Of a DNA stretch of 64,000 nucleotides, positions 8,946 to 18,268 are shown piece by piece. This stretch comes from Streptomyces sp. Ag109_O5-1 (GTDB lineage: Bacteria > Actinomycetota > Actinomycetes > Streptomycetales > Streptomycetaceae): positions 7,688,001-7,752,000 of the forward strand of contig NZ_RKQF01000001.1 in assembly GCF_003814875.1 (NCBI RefSeq). The letters are read 5' to 3'. The translations under genes and the position numbers were made by a program. Below the pieces are notes generated by a model, which was not told where the DNA came from, searched no databases, and worked only from the letters and a program-made list of their open reading frames with translations. The stretch's first letter is position 1. The number at the start of each line of letters is the position of its first letter.

Positions 8946-10081
8946 GGCGTACTGACTCCCTGAGGTGTGGTGGCGAGTGCGGCCGCGTAGACGTCCATGA
9001 GCTGGGCGGCGCTGCGGGTGATGCAGTAGCGGCGGGCGGCCTCCGGCGCGGTGCGCGGGCCTGGTCCGGCGGCGCGGACGGCGGCCAGCGCCTCGGCGTA
9101 GGCGCCGGCACCGCCCTCGACACGGCGGGCGCCCGGAGCGGCGGCGGGCGGCAGGTCCTCGACGGCCGGGCAGGAGCTGTAGAGCACAGGCAGCCCTGCG
9201 GCCAGCGCCTCGACGACCGCGAGCCCGAACGCCTCCTCCGCCGACGGTGAGGCGAGCACGTCCATGGCGGAGGTGAGCGAGGGCAGGTCGGGATCACGTG
9301 AGCTGTCGGAGGCGTACGGCCGTTCACCGGCGAACAGCACCCGGCCGGCGACCCCGGCCTCGTGCACGGCGCGGCGCAGCGCGCTCTCCTCCGTGCCCCC
9401 GCCCACCAGCAACAACCGACAATCGGAGGGGAGTTGAGCCAGCGCCCGGATCAGTACGTCGAACCGCTTGCCGGCTGCGAGCCGTCCGATGCCACCGATG
9501 ACATAGGCGTCCTCGGGGAGCCCGAGGCGGGCCCGGGTGCGCCGCCGCACGGCCGGGTCGAACCGGAAACGCTCCAGGTCGATGCCGTTCGGTACGACGT
9601 CGATGCGCGGCCCCGGCACCCCCCACCGGCGCAGCCGGTCGGCGACGGTGGGGGTGACGGCGACGGTGGACCGGCCGAGCCGCTCGCCCGCGAGGTACAA
9701 CGCCCGTACCCCGGAGGTCAGTTCGCGGCCCTCCAGCTGTGTGTCGCCGAGGGAGTGCTCGGTGGCGACGACGGCCCGGACCCCCGCCAGCCGCGCGGCG
9801 ACCCGGCCGTACAGACAGGCCCGGTAGAGATGGGTGTGGACGAGGTCGTAGCGTCCCCGGCGGATGACCCGGACCAGCCGGGGCAGCGCGGCCAGGTCCC
9901 GGTTCCCGGCCATCCCGAGATGGACCACCCGCACCCCGTCGGCGGCCAGCCCGCGCGCCACCGGCCCGGGGTTGGTGAGCGTGACGACATCGCAGGAGAC
10001 GGGCAGGTGGCGGAGCAGCAGCCGGAGCTGCTGCTCCGCCCCGCCCACTCCGAGGCCGGTGATGACGTGCAGGGCCCTCAT
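8942..10081 (-). CDS. GT4-family glycosyltransferase
   Basis: 379 aa. An N-terminal Gly-rich loop (HVITGLGVGGAEQQL) and the C-terminal GT4 block (SPSAEEAFGLAVVEALAAGL), with VPNGIDLERF in between, define a GT-B retaining glycosyltransferase. It acts in the cytoplasm on the lipid-linked repeat unit. It sits between the deacetylase and the chain-length gene in one overlapping operon. Donor sugar cannot be told. Confidence 0.9.
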   Translation of the reverse strand: MRALHVITGLGVGGAEQQLRLLLRHLPVSCDVVTLTNPGPVARGLAADGVRVVHLGMAGNRDLAALPRLVRVIRRGRYDLVHTHLYRACLYGRVAARLAGVRAVVATEHSLGDTQLEGRELTSGVRALYLAGERLGRSTVAVTPTVADRLRRWGVPGPRIDVVPNGIDLERFRFDPAVRRRTRARLGLPEDAYVIGGIGRLAAGKRFDVLIRALAQLPSDCRLLLVGGGTEESALRRAVHEAGVAGRVLFAGERPYASDSSRDPDLPSLTSAMDVLASPSAEEAFGLAVVEALAAGLPVLYSSCPAVEDLPPAAAPGARRVEGGAGAYAEALAAVRAAGPGPRTAPEAARRYCITRSAAQLMDVYAAALATTPQGVSTP

Positions 10082-10082
10082 C

Positions 10083-10838
10083 TCACAGCCCCTCGACGGG
10101 ACGGCGGCGCAGCCGGTGCAGCCGGTACTTCAGGAAGAGGCGTACGGCGTGGTCGTTCTCGCCGATGTGCACCCGGGGCAGGGCGTGCACGCCGTTCAGG
10201 TCGCCGGGGTCGATGGCGCAGGCGTAGCCGTAACCGGCGTCCCGCACGGCGTCGACGGCACGCCGGTCGACGGTGCCGTAGGGGTAGCAGAAACCGTCGA
10301 CCGGGGACTGGATCAGGTCTTGCAGCAGGCTGCGGCTCTCCGCGGTCTCCGCCCCGAGCGTGTCCGCGTCCGCCTTCGTCAGATCGACATGGGTCAGCCC
10401 GTGCGCACCGATCTCCACCCCGCCGGCCGCCGCCCGCCGGATCCCGTCCGCGGTGAGCAGCGGCTTGCGGGGGCCGAGCGGATCCCAGGCGTTGTCGCCG
10501 CCCAGCCTGCCCGGCAGCACGAACAGGGTGGCGCCGCAGCCCCAGCGGTCGAGCAGCGGCAGCGCGTGGTCGAGGAAGTCGGCGTACCCGTCGTCGAAGG
10601 TGAGCCCCACCAGCCGCCGCCCCTCGCCCCGGGCCCGGGCGGCGAGCAACTCGGCGACCGACACCCCGCGCAGCCCCCGCCGGCGCAGCCAGCGGAGCTG
10701 TTTCTCCAGCCGCCCGGGGGTGACGGTGACGCGATACGGATCGTCGGAGCAGTCCCCCACCGAGTGGTACATGGCGACCCAGGGGACCGGGCCGGTGAGA
10801 CGTCCGGCCTTCTCGGCGGACTCAATGGAGGACGGCAT
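10083..10838 (-). CDS. Polysaccharide deacetylase (NodB domain)
   Basis: 251 aa. Carbohydrate-esterase family 4 motifs are present: TFDDGYAD with the base and metal Asp, HGLTH with the metal histidines, and CYPYG. The enzyme removes N-acetyl groups from amino sugars. No signal peptide is evident, so it may act on lipid-linked intermediates or be exported by another route. Its start overlaps the end of the flippase gene by 17 bp. Confidence 0.9.
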   Translation of the reverse strand: MPSSIESAEKAGRLTGPVPWVAMYHSVGDCSDDPYRVTVTPGRLEKQLRWLRRRGLRGVSVAELLAARARGEGRRLVGLTFDDGYADFLDHALPLLDRWGCGATLFVLPGRLGGDNAWDPLGPRKPLLTADGIRRAAAGGVEIGAHGLTHVDLTKADADTLGAETAESRSLLQDLIQSPVDGFCYPYGTVDRRAVDAVRDAGYGYACAIDPGDLNGVHALPRVHIGENDHAVRLFLKYRLHRLRRRPVEGL

Positions 10839-12528
10839 GCGCGAGCCTTCGGGTGACGGTGCCTACGAAACGGAGTGCGGGTGCGAAGCCCTGGGCGTCC
10901 AGGGCCCAGCCGAGCAGGACGAAGACGAACGTGACGGTCGCGGCCCCGGCGGCCAGACCGGTGAGCGGATCCGCCGGACGCCCCGCGACCAACGTCCCGA
11001 CGACGGTCGCGACCACGGCGGCCCGCACCGGCCGGCTCAGCTCGGCCAGCACCCGCCGGGTGCGGATCGGGACGCTGCGCCTGCCCATGCCGGCCAGCAG
11101 GAGCGCGGCGGTCGCGGTGATACCGGTGGCGTTGGCGGCGGCGATGCCGACGACACCGTACGGGCCGACCGTCAGGACGCCGATCCAGGAGGTCACCACG
11201 ATCCCGGAGGCCATGGCGCCGACCGGGTACCAGGTGGCGCGGCCCGCCGAGAAGTAGGAGCGGACCAGCACACCGACCAGGGTCTGCCCGAGCAGCCCGA
11301 GCGCGTAGACACGCATCACGCCGGCCGTGGCGCCGGTGTCGGCCGGGGTGAACGCGCCGCGCTGGAACAGGATGCGGATGACCTGCGGCGCACAGGCCAC
11401 GACCACGGCGGTGCCGAACAGTACGACGCTCGCGGCCACCGACAGGTCCCGCTCCACCCGGTTCCGGGCCCGCTCGGTGTCGCCCTCGGCCAGCGCCCGG
11501 GCCACCACCGGGAAGGTGACCGTGCACAGCATCATCGACATCGTCATCGGGATCTGCGCGACCTTCTGCGCGTAGTTCAGGTACGAGATCGCCCCGGAGT
11601 GCAGATGCGAGGCGAGGAACCGCTCGATCAGCACCTGCGACTGCCGGCACAGCGCGAACAGCAGCACGGTGGCCATCAGCCCCACGTTCATGGGCTTCGC
11701 CTCGGCGACGACGGTCCCGGTGGCCGGCCGTTGCACCTTCCGCCGCAACTGACCGAGCAGGGCCGGAAGCTGTACGGCGACCATCAGGCCACCGCCGGCC
11801 GCGACCCCGAGCGCGGCCGACCGCACCCCCCAGTGCCCGCCGAGGGCGAACATCGCGGTGATGATGCCGGCGTTGTAGGCGACGTAGATCGCGGCCGGCG
11901 CGAGAAAACGCCGGTGGGCACGGAGGGCGGCACTGCAGTACCCGGCGAGCCCGAAGGTCAGCACACAGGTCGCGGTGAGCCGGGTGCAGTCCACGGCGAG
12001 CCCCGGGTTCCGGAGCCCCGGTGCGAGCACCTCGACGAGCTGCGGGGCACCGCCGACGAGCAGGGCACCGACCGCGGTGAACGCGAGCGCGAGCTTGGGG
12101 AGCGTGCCGGCGACCAGCGCCCGGACGGGGTCGCCGGGCGCCCCCTGCGCCCTTCGTGCGAGGGCCAGACTGAAGGCGGGGATGAGCGCGAACGCCAGCC
12201 CGTCCTCGATGAGCAGGGTGGCGGCGAACTCGGGAACGGTCCAGGCGACGAGAAACGCGTCGGTGTCCTGCCCGGCCCCGAAGAGCCGCGCGAGCGACTG
12301 ATCCCGCACCAGCCCGAGAACCGACCCGAGAACAGAGAAGACAGCGGTGACCAGGGCGGCCTTGGCGAGGAATCCACGAGTAGGCGGTGCCTCGTCAACT
12401 CCGGCGGCGGCAGTGCCCTGCTTGGGGGCGCGGGGCCCTGACATGTGCGGCTCCGCCGCGTGGGCGCGCTCAGCCCCCACCGGCCCGCAGTCGACATCCG
12501 ACCCATGCACACCCGGTGTCACACTCAT
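10822..12528 (-). CDS. MurJ/Wzx-like lipid-linked oligosaccharide flippase
   Basis: 568 aa with about 14 hydrophobic segments and the MurJ-type N-terminal motif GLVRDQSLARLFGAGQDTDAF. It should flip the undecaprenyl-linked repeat unit of the local polysaccharide; housekeeping MurJ is expected elsewhere. The first 28 residues are encoded by a dispersed repeat (annotated separately) and look non-functional; an internal ATG at 12444 (MSGPRAPKQG) is a credible true start. With the first ATG the gene overlaps the ligase gene by 4 bp. Confidence 0.88.
   Translation of the reverse strand: MSVTPGVHGSDVDCGPVGAERAHAAEPHMSGPRAPKQGTAAAGVDEAPPTRGFLAKAALVTAVFSVLGSVLGLVRDQSLARLFGAGQDTDAFLVAWTVPEFAATLLIEDGLAFALIPAFSLALARRAQGAPGDPVRALVAGTLPKLALAFTAVGALLVGGAPQLVEVLAPGLRNPGLAVDCTRLTATCVLTFGLAGYCSAALRAHRRFLAPAAIYVAYNAGIITAMFALGGHWGVRSAALGVAAGGGLMVAVQLPALLGQLRRKVQRPATGTVVAEAKPMNVGLMATVLLFALCRQSQVLIERFLASHLHSGAISYLNYAQKVAQIPMTMSMMLCTVTFPVVARALAEGDTERARNRVERDLSVAASVVLFGTAVVVACAPQVIRILFQRGAFTPADTGATAGVMRVYALGLLGQTLVGVLVRSYFSAGRATWYPVGAMASGIVVTSWIGVLTVGPYGVVGIAAANATGITATAALLLAGMGRRSVPIRTRRVLAELSRPVRAAVVATVVGTLVAGRPADPLTGLAAGAATVTFVFVLLGWALDAQGFAPALRFVGTVTRRLAHAVLH
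12425..12486. repeat. Dispersed Streptomyces intergenic repeat, copy inside flippase 5' end
   Basis: The core ATGTGCGGCTCCGCCGCG plus TGGGCGCG, preceded by a GCGCGGGGC block, is shared with a copy near 33.93 kb. I recall many such elements in Streptomyces intergenic regions. Here it lies within translated sequence at the start of the flippase gene. Confidence 0.7.
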
Positions 12529-13820
12529 CCCGCCCGCTCCGCCCCCACCAACGCCCACCAGGCCACCACCCCGAAGACCACGGCCGTGAGCACGGTCGAC
12601 GGCCCTCCGATGTCCGCGTACGCGAAGTCCACGAGCTGCCAGATCAGCAGCCCGCAGGCCACCAGCGCACAGTCGAGCCCGTCGCCGCCGCGCACCCGCC
12701 ACAGCCCCCGCAGCCCGCACACCAGCAACGCCAGCCAGCTCCCCGCCAGCGCCAGCAGCCCGATCAGCCCCTGCTCGCTGAGCACCAGCAGATACATGTC
12801 GTGCGGCGACAGCAGCGGCTGCTTCCGGTACGCCGACCCCGCCCCCTCCGTGTCGCTCCCGGAGGACAGCGCCAGCGACGCATGCCCGTCCCGGTACTCC
12901 GGAAAGTTCTTCAACCCGACCCCGTCGACGGGGTGCTGGCGCCAGATCCCGGTCGCCGCCGCCCACAGCGTGTACCGGTCGACCACCGACTGGTCCGGCG
13001 CGTCCGTGACCTGCCCGATGCTGCTGAGCCGCTCCTGGAGCATCGCCGTACCGACCCCGAAGCCGCCCACCAGCACCACACCCGCCGCGACCGCGACCGC
13101 GGCCACCTTGAGCGCCCGCCGCAGCCCGGCCAGGGACAGCTGCACACCGCAGGTCAGCACCGTCGCGATCCAGGCGCCCCGGCTGAAGGACACGGCCAGC
13201 GGCAGCAGCAGCCCGAGCGCGCAGGCGCCCGCCGCCGCCCGCTGCCGAACCGGCGACCGGCCGAGCGCCAGTCCGAGCGCGCACACGAGCCCGAAGGATA
13301 CGACCGTCGCCATGCCCATCACGTCCTGCGGCCCGAACGTGCCGACCGCGCGGACCATCTCACCCTGGTACGACGCCCCGGTCCCGGTGACGTACTGGTG
13401 CACGCCGACCGCGCCCTCCCACCCCGCGAACCCCACGAAGGACCAGGCCAGCAGCCGGAAGTCGGCGCGGTTGCGGACCAGCAGCAGCACGGCGGCGGGA
13501 ACCAGGACGAACACCTGGAGATAGCGGCCGAGGCCGGTCAGCCCCGCCCCCGGCGAGGACGCGCCCGTCGCGGCGACGGCCAGGCCCACGACCGGCATGG
13601 CCAGCACCACCGCGGCCGTGGCCGACAGCGGTCGCCGCCGCTCCCGTACCGTCCGCAGCGCGGCGTACAGCACGACCAGCCCGGACACCGCGTCGGCCGG
13701 TCCGGCCCCGCTGTCCCCGCCGCCCGGCGCCAGCGGCAGCGCGAGCACCGCCAGCACGCCGACCACGGCCAGCACCGGCGGCAGCCGCAGCGACCTGGTC
13801 GGCGACAGTGCGAAGCTCAT
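12525..13820 (-). CDS. O-antigen ligase/polymerase-like membrane protein
   Basis: 431 aa with many membrane segments and a long extracytoplasmic loop that holds GVGLKNFPEYRDGH, followed by SPHDMYLLVLSEQGLIG. This is typical of the WaaL/Wzy superfamily. It should polymerise or ligate the flipped repeat units outside the membrane. The start was set at MSFALS, two bases after the sugar-transferase stop; the upstream in-frame stretch lies inside that gene. Confidence 0.86.
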   Translation of the reverse strand: MSFALSPTRSLRLPPVLAVVGVLAVLALPLAPGGGDSGAGPADAVSGLVVLYAALRTVRERRRPLSATAAVVLAMPVVGLAVAATGASSPGAGLTGLGRYLQVFVLVPAAVLLLVRNRADFRLLAWSFVGFAGWEGAVGVHQYVTGTGASYQGEMVRAVGTFGPQDVMGMATVVSFGLVCALGLALGRSPVRQRAAAGACALGLLLPLAVSFSRGAWIATVLTCGVQLSLAGLRRALKVAAVAVAAGVVLVGGFGVGTAMLQERLSSIGQVTDAPDQSVVDRYTLWAAATGIWRQHPVDGVGLKNFPEYRDGHASLALSSGSDTEGAGSAYRKQPLLSPHDMYLLVLSEQGLIGLLALAGSWLALLVCGLRGLWRVRGGDGLDCALVACGLLIWQLVDFAYADIGGPSTVLTAVVFGVVAWWALVGAERAG

Positions 13821-13822
13821 CG

Positions 13823-15244
13823 TCAGCTCCCCGTCGAGCGCACGAGCGAGGCCGCGGTGCGCAGCAGGATGCAGACGTCCTGCCACAGCGACCAGTTGTC
13901 GATGTAGGCGTTGTCGAAGCGGGCGCGGTCCTCGATGGAGGTGTCACCGCGCAGCCCGTGGATCTGGGCGAGCCCGGTGATGCCGGTCCGCATCCGGTGG
14001 CGGGCCGCGTAGCCCGGGTAGGACTGGCTGAACTGGCCCACGAAGTACGGCCGTTCGGGGCGCGGCCCGACCAGGCTCATATCGCCCCACAGCACGTTCC
14101 ACAGCTGGAGCAGCTCGTCCAGGGAGGTCTGCCGCAGGAAGCGGCAGAAGCGGCTCATCCGGACCTCGCCCGCGACGCTCCACCGGGTGGCCGCCTCGTG
14201 CTCGTCGACCGGGCGGTGGGTGCGCAGCTTCAGCAGGGTGAAGGGACGGCCGCCCTCGCCGATGCGCTCCTGCCGGAAGACCACACCGGGTCCGTCGGTG
14301 AGCCGGAGCACCGTCGCGCAGACCAGGAGCAGCGGGCTGACCAGTACGAGCGCCGTCCCGGAGACGGCGATGTCGAGGATCCGCTTGCCGATGCTGCCGC
14401 GCCGCCGCGAGCCCATCTCCAGACGGCGGCAGGAGAACCCGGCGAGCTGGTCGCGCATCTCGTACGCCGGTGAGTCCGCGTCGACCTCCCACACCACGCA
14501 GCCCGACTCGGCCAGCGCCCGCAGCAGCGGGCCCTGTTCGGTGCGGACTCCGGGGTGGACGGTGAGGACGGCCCGGACCCCGTTCTGGATGAGGGCGCGC
14601 TCGACCTGCAGGCCGGTGGTCAGCACGGGCAGCCCGTCGGGGCCCTCTGGGTGCTCGGCGACGACACCGACCGGCCGTACCCCGCAGCCGGGGTGGCGCA
14701 GTACGGCGGCGGCGACCCGCTGGGCGGTGGCGGCGGGGCCGATGACCAGGGCGGCACGGGGGCGGCGCAGCAGGGCGCGGCGGCGGCGCCAGTGCACCAG
14801 GCCGCGGCCGGCACAGGCCGTCGCCGTGTGCAGGGCGAAGCCCAGCAGCAGGGCGCGGGCGGACAGCGCATGGTCCGGGTCCCAGGTGGCGACGGTGGCG
14901 GTGAGGCCCAGCCAGACCACGGCGATCCGGCCGCAGACGGCGGGCAGTTCGTCGAGAACTCCCGCCATCCGTCTGGGCGCGGGCGGGCGCAGCAGTATCG
15001 CCCCGCACACCAGCAGTGCGAGCAGGGCGGGCCGGCGCACGGCCTCGTCGAGCGCGGCCGCGCCGAGCAGCACGGCGCACAGGTCGGCGGCGAGCAGCGG
15101 CACCGGGGAAGTCGGCCGGGCGGGCGGCCGCCGCAACGGGAACCGGAAGCCGCCGGCGGTGCGCGCCGGCAGGACCGAGACGGGGGAGAGTCCGTGGTCC
15201 CGTGCCTGCGGGCCGGGGGAGGGGACGGTGCTTTCCGCGGTCAC
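13823..15244 (-). CDS. Polyprenyl-phosphate sugar-1-phosphate transferase
   Basis: 473 aa. The N-terminal half holds several membrane segments and a CoA-binding-like domain. The C-terminal half is a bacterial sugar transferase (WbaP/ExoY type) with KRILDIAVSG, RQERIGEGGRPF, QLWNVLWGDMSLVGPRPE and GLAQIHGLRG. It makes the first, committed linkage of sugar-1-phosphate to undecaprenyl phosphate. A GTG start gives a GTGA overlap with the upstream glycosyltransferase. Confidence 0.93.
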   Translation of the reverse strand: MTAESTVPSPGPQARDHGLSPVSVLPARTAGGFRFPLRRPPARPTSPVPLLAADLCAVLLGAAALDEAVRRPALLALLVCGAILLRPPAPRRMAGVLDELPAVCGRIAVVWLGLTATVATWDPDHALSARALLLGFALHTATACAGRGLVHWRRRRALLRRPRAALVIGPAATAQRVAAAVLRHPGCGVRPVGVVAEHPEGPDGLPVLTTGLQVERALIQNGVRAVLTVHPGVRTEQGPLLRALAESGCVVWEVDADSPAYEMRDQLAGFSCRRLEMGSRRRGSIGKRILDIAVSGTALVLVSPLLLVCATVLRLTDGPGVVFRQERIGEGGRPFTLLKLRTHRPVDEHEAATRWSVAGEVRMSRFCRFLRQTSLDELLQLWNVLWGDMSLVGPRPERPYFVGQFSQSYPGYAARHRMRTGITGLAQIHGLRGDTSIEDRARFDNAYIDNWSLWQDVCILLRTAASLVRSTGS

Positions 15245-16374
15245 GAGTGGATGGACTCCCTGGACTCGAAGGACACCAGCGGCCGCTCGCCGAGGAGTTC
15301 GCGGTACAGCCCCGCGACCGCCTCCGCCGTGCGCCGCACATCGTGCGTGGACAGGACGTGCCGACGTCCCCGGTCGCCGAGCGACAGGCGCAGCTGCGGG
15401 GCGAGCAGGAGATGGGCGACGGCCTCGGCCAGCACGCCCGGCCGCTCCGGCGGCACCAGGCAGTGCGCGGCATGAGCGGGCGGCAGGCTCTCGCGGGCGC
15501 CGTCGACATCGGTGACCAGCACCGGCCGCCCGCAGGCCATCGCCTCCAGCGGAGCCAGTGCCATGCCCTCCCAGCGGGAGGGCAGCACGACCAGGTCGGC
15601 GGCCCGGTACCAGGGGCGGGCGTCGTCGACGGCGCCCACGAACTCGACGGAATCGGGGGCGAGCCGACGGAGCGCGTCGCGGTCGGGTCCGTCGCCGACC
15701 AGCGCCAGCCGGGCGGTCGGCACCCGCCGCAGCACCTCGGGCCAGGCCCGCAGCAGCAGGTCCTGGCCCTTCTGCCGGCACAGCCGGCCGACGCAGACCA
15801 CCAGAGGGGCCCTGTGCTCCGAGGGGCCGGGGGTGAAGTACTCGGTGTCGATGCCGTTCGGAACGACGGCGTACCGGGCGTGAACACCGGCGCGTACGCC
15901 GGTCGCACGTTCCGCCTCGCTGACGCACAGCACCCGGTGCGCCCAGCGGGCGCCCCACCGCTCCCAGCGCAGCGCCAGCGCGGCGGTGGCGCCGTCGACG
16001 GCCTCGAAGGACCAGGCGTGCGGCTGGAACAGGGTCGGGACGCGGCCGCGCACGGCGAGCCGTCCGGCGAGGCCCGCCTTGGCGCTGTGGGCGTGCACCA
16101 GTTCGGGCCGTACCTCGTCGAGCAGGTGGGCGAGCCCTCGTACCTCGTCCCGGAGACCGGCGCCCGGGGAGCGGTCGGCGCGCCACCGGCGCACTTCGGC
16201 GCCCAGTTCCCGCGCGCGGACGGCCAGTTCACCACCGGGGCAGGCCACCGTGACCCGCAGACCGGCCGTGAGCTGGGCCTTCGCCAGATCCAGGACCACC
16301 CGGGCCACCCCGCCCTCGACGGGTTGCGTCAGGTGGAGGACCCGTCGCCGAGGGTCGGTTGCTGATCGGTGCAT
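15241..16374 (-). CDS. GT4-family glycosyltransferase, first gene of polysaccharide operon
   Basis: 377 aa. It has HLTQPVEGGVARVVLDLAK at the N-terminus, VPNGIDTEYF and the GT4 motif PSRWEGMALAPLEAMACGRP. It leads the leftward operon that continues through sugar transferase, ligase, flippase, deacetylase, second glycosyltransferase, Wzz-like and FemAB-like genes with overlaps or gaps of a few bases throughout. Only about 57 bp separate it from the upstream DUF3344 gene, so the operon may extend further back. Confidence 0.9.
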   Translation of the reverse strand: MHRSATDPRRRVLHLTQPVEGGVARVVLDLAKAQLTAGLRVTVACPGGELAVRARELGAEVRRWRADRSPGAGLRDEVRGLAHLLDEVRPELVHAHSAKAGLAGRLAVRGRVPTLFQPHAWSFEAVDGATAALALRWERWGARWAHRVLCVSEAERATGVRAGVHARYAVVPNGIDTEYFTPGPSEHRAPLVVCVGRLCRQKGQDLLLRAWPEVLRRVPTARLALVGDGPDRDALRRLAPDSVEFVGAVDDARPWYRAADLVVLPSRWEGMALAPLEAMACGRPVLVTDVDGARESLPPAHAAHCLVPPERPGVLAEAVAHLLLAPQLRLSLGDRGRRHVLSTHDVRRTAEAVAGLYRELLGERPLVSFESRESIHS

Positions 16375-16431
16375 TCGCGGGATTCCTCGCTCACGGGGGG
16401 CGCTCGGGACTGCGGGCGGGAACGCGCCGCA

Positions 16432-17541
16432 CTACTGCACGTCCACGGCGGCGAAGAGCGCGCCCGCCCACGCCGCGTCGCGCTGGGAAACGAGCCGGAA
16501 GGTCGGCTGGTCACCGCCCTGCGCGAGACCGGTACCTAGATCGAACACATCCGAGTCGTAGCCGAGCGTGTTGGCGTACGCGGGCTCACGCCGGGCGCGT
16601 ACCGGGCCTGGGTCGTTGATCGTGGAGTTGAGTACGTCGTCGGCAGGGTCGGCGGAGTCGCCGAGGGGGAGGGGGGTGCGGCCGCGTGTGCTGAGCGTGA
16701 GCGAGTCTCCGGTGCCGCCCCGGTCGCCGTTGTAGGCCACCAGGCCCGCCCGGCCGGTGGCGCCACGCCGGACGTGTACCCCGTTCAGCCGTACCTCGGC
16801 CGGTCGGTCGAGGGAGTCGAAGCCGTCCCAGAGGGAGAGCGCGCGCAGCGGTTGCGCCGGGTCCTCGTACGCCGTGACCAGCGTCCAGCCGCCCCAGGTG
16901 CCGGACCGCGACTTCCCCATGGCCACGTCCACCTGGCCGACCGTCCACAGACCCGCTCCGCTCGACCGGACCAGGTCGGTGACGTCCGCCGAGGCCTGGA
17001 AGGCGTCCGCGCCGTGCGCGACCCGGTGCCCCACGACCGTGTCGGCGAGCAACTCCTTGTACCGGCCGCCGGGTTCGGCGACCAGTACCCGTCCGGCGTC
17101 CCTGGCCGGCTTCTGCTCACCGGCCCGCAGGTTGCCGCCCCAGTACAGGCGCGCGTACGTCACCCGGGCGCCCGCCGGCAGTCGCAACTCGGCGCGGGAG
17201 GAGTTGTAGGTGTCGGGGTCGCTGTCGACGTCCACGTAGAACATGTCGAAGTTCCCGTTCACCGCCGGGACCCGGCCCTCCCGAGCCGCCGTGCAGGGGG
17301 GCTCGGACGGCCGGACCGCCGTCGTACGGCAGCTGACGGACGCGTTGGCCGCGCGGACGAACCCGCCGTGTTGCACCGCGTGGTAGCGCTCGGCGAAGGG
17401 GATACGCGCGGACTCCGGGGCTGCCTCGGCGGACGGAGCGGGCGGGGCGGTCGCCCGGGCGGTGCCCGGTACCCAGATCACGGCTAGGGCGAGCGCGCTC
17501 ACCGACGCGCGGCGCAACAGCGGGCCCAGGGGATGACGCAT
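16432..17541 (-). CDS. Secreted DUF3344-type protein
   Basis: 369 aa from the ATG at MRHPLG, with a signal peptide ending near ARA; a longer in-frame start has no better ribosome site. The body is a beta-rich extracellular domain (RLYWGGNLRAGE, GGWTLVTAYEDP, LNGVHVRRG, ending VDVQ). It resembles DUF3344 proteins that often sit among surface or adhesin genes. Two cysteine-containing segments (SCRTT and PPCTA) may form a disulfide. No enzymatic motif is seen. Confidence 0.7.
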   Translation of the reverse strand: MRHPLGPLLRRASVSALALAVIWVPGTARATAPPAPSAEAAPESARIPFAERYHAVQHGGFVRAANASVSCRTTAVRPSEPPCTAAREGRVPAVNGNFDMFYVDVDSDPDTYNSSRAELRLPAGARVTYARLYWGGNLRAGEQKPARDAGRVLVAEPGGRYKELLADTVVGHRVAHGADAFQASADVTDLVRSSGAGLWTVGQVDVAMGKSRSGTWGGWTLVTAYEDPAQPLRALSLWDGFDSLDRPAEVRLNGVHVRRGATGRAGLVAYNGDRGGTGDSLTLSTRGRTPLPLGDSADPADDVLNSTINDPGPVRARREPAYANTLGYDSDVFDLGTGLAQGGDQPTFRLVSQRDAAWAGALFAAVDVQ

Positions 17542-17790
17542 GACCGGCTTCGCCCTTTCGGCATGAAGGGGAGAGGTGCGATGGGATGTCAATACGGGTA
17601 AGTCCACAGATATACAACTCTAGTCGCGATCCGTACTTATCCGTCGAAACCGTGCAAGTGTGTCGGAATCGTGAAGGCGGCCTCTCGGGAGATCACCCCA
17701 TTGGCGGCACAACCCGGGCCGGTGCAGCGCGTTGACACAGCGCTGGGCATCCGCCCGGATGTTTGTTTCGACCCCAAGGAGTACCTCTCC

Positions 17791-18030
17791 ATGTCGCGTA
17801 TCGCGAAGGGCCTGGTCCTGTCCACCGCCGCCGTCGCGGCCGTCGCCGGCGGCGCCGGTGTGGCTGCCGCCGACAGCGGCGCGAACGGCGTCGCCGCGCA
17901 CTCCCCGGGTGTGCTGTCCGGCAATGTGATCCAGGTTCCGATCCACATTCCGATCAACCTCTGCGGCAACACCCTCGACGCGGCCGGCCTGCTGAACCCC
18001 GCGTTCGGCAACACCTGCGTCAACCACTGA
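17791..18030 (+). CDS. chp: Short chaplin
   Basis: 79 aa. The signal peptide MSRIAKGLVLSTAAVAAVAG ends near AAADS, then a complete chaplin domain follows (HSPGVLSGNVIQVPIHIPIN, CGNTLDAAGLLNPAFGNTCVNH) with two cysteines. A strong AAGGAG lies 10 nt before the ATG. It is an amyloid-forming aerial-hypha surfactant. By position between polysaccharide and tyrosinase genes it corresponds to the chpF slot known from S. coelicolor; that assignment rests on order only. Confidence 0.95.
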   Translation: MSRIAKGLVLSTAAVAAVAGGAGVAAADSGANGVAAHSPGVLSGNVIQVPIHIPINLCGNTLDAAGLLNPAFGNTCVNH

Positions 18031-18053
18031 CGCTGCGGCTGTTCCCTTCGGCC

Positions 18054-18088
18054 GGCCGTCCGCCCGCGCACCCCGCGGACGGACGGCC
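18054..18088 (+). terminator. Hairpin terminator after short chaplin
   Basis: GGCCGTCCGCCCGC pairs with GCGGACGGACGGCC (13 of 14) around a short loop, 24 bp past the stop codon. Confidence 0.72.
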
Positions 18089-18268
18089 GGTTCGTGTGTC
18101 CGAGCAACCACCGCCGCCCGCACACCGGCCGGGACCGCACAGGTGATTCCGGGATCTCATATGTCTTCCGGACGCGGGGTTTCCGGCTTGCCCGGACGTC
18201 GTTGGACACAGCGTCAGATCTGCCGCCGGTGGCTTGCGTTGCCGGAAGTCGCCGAAGAAAGGAATCCG

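Noticed and set aside
10360..12441. 693-codon rightward open frame antisense to deacetylase and flippase genes
   Set aside because: His/Gln/Arg/Gly-rich shadow of membrane-protein coding; the opposite strand has clear motifs.
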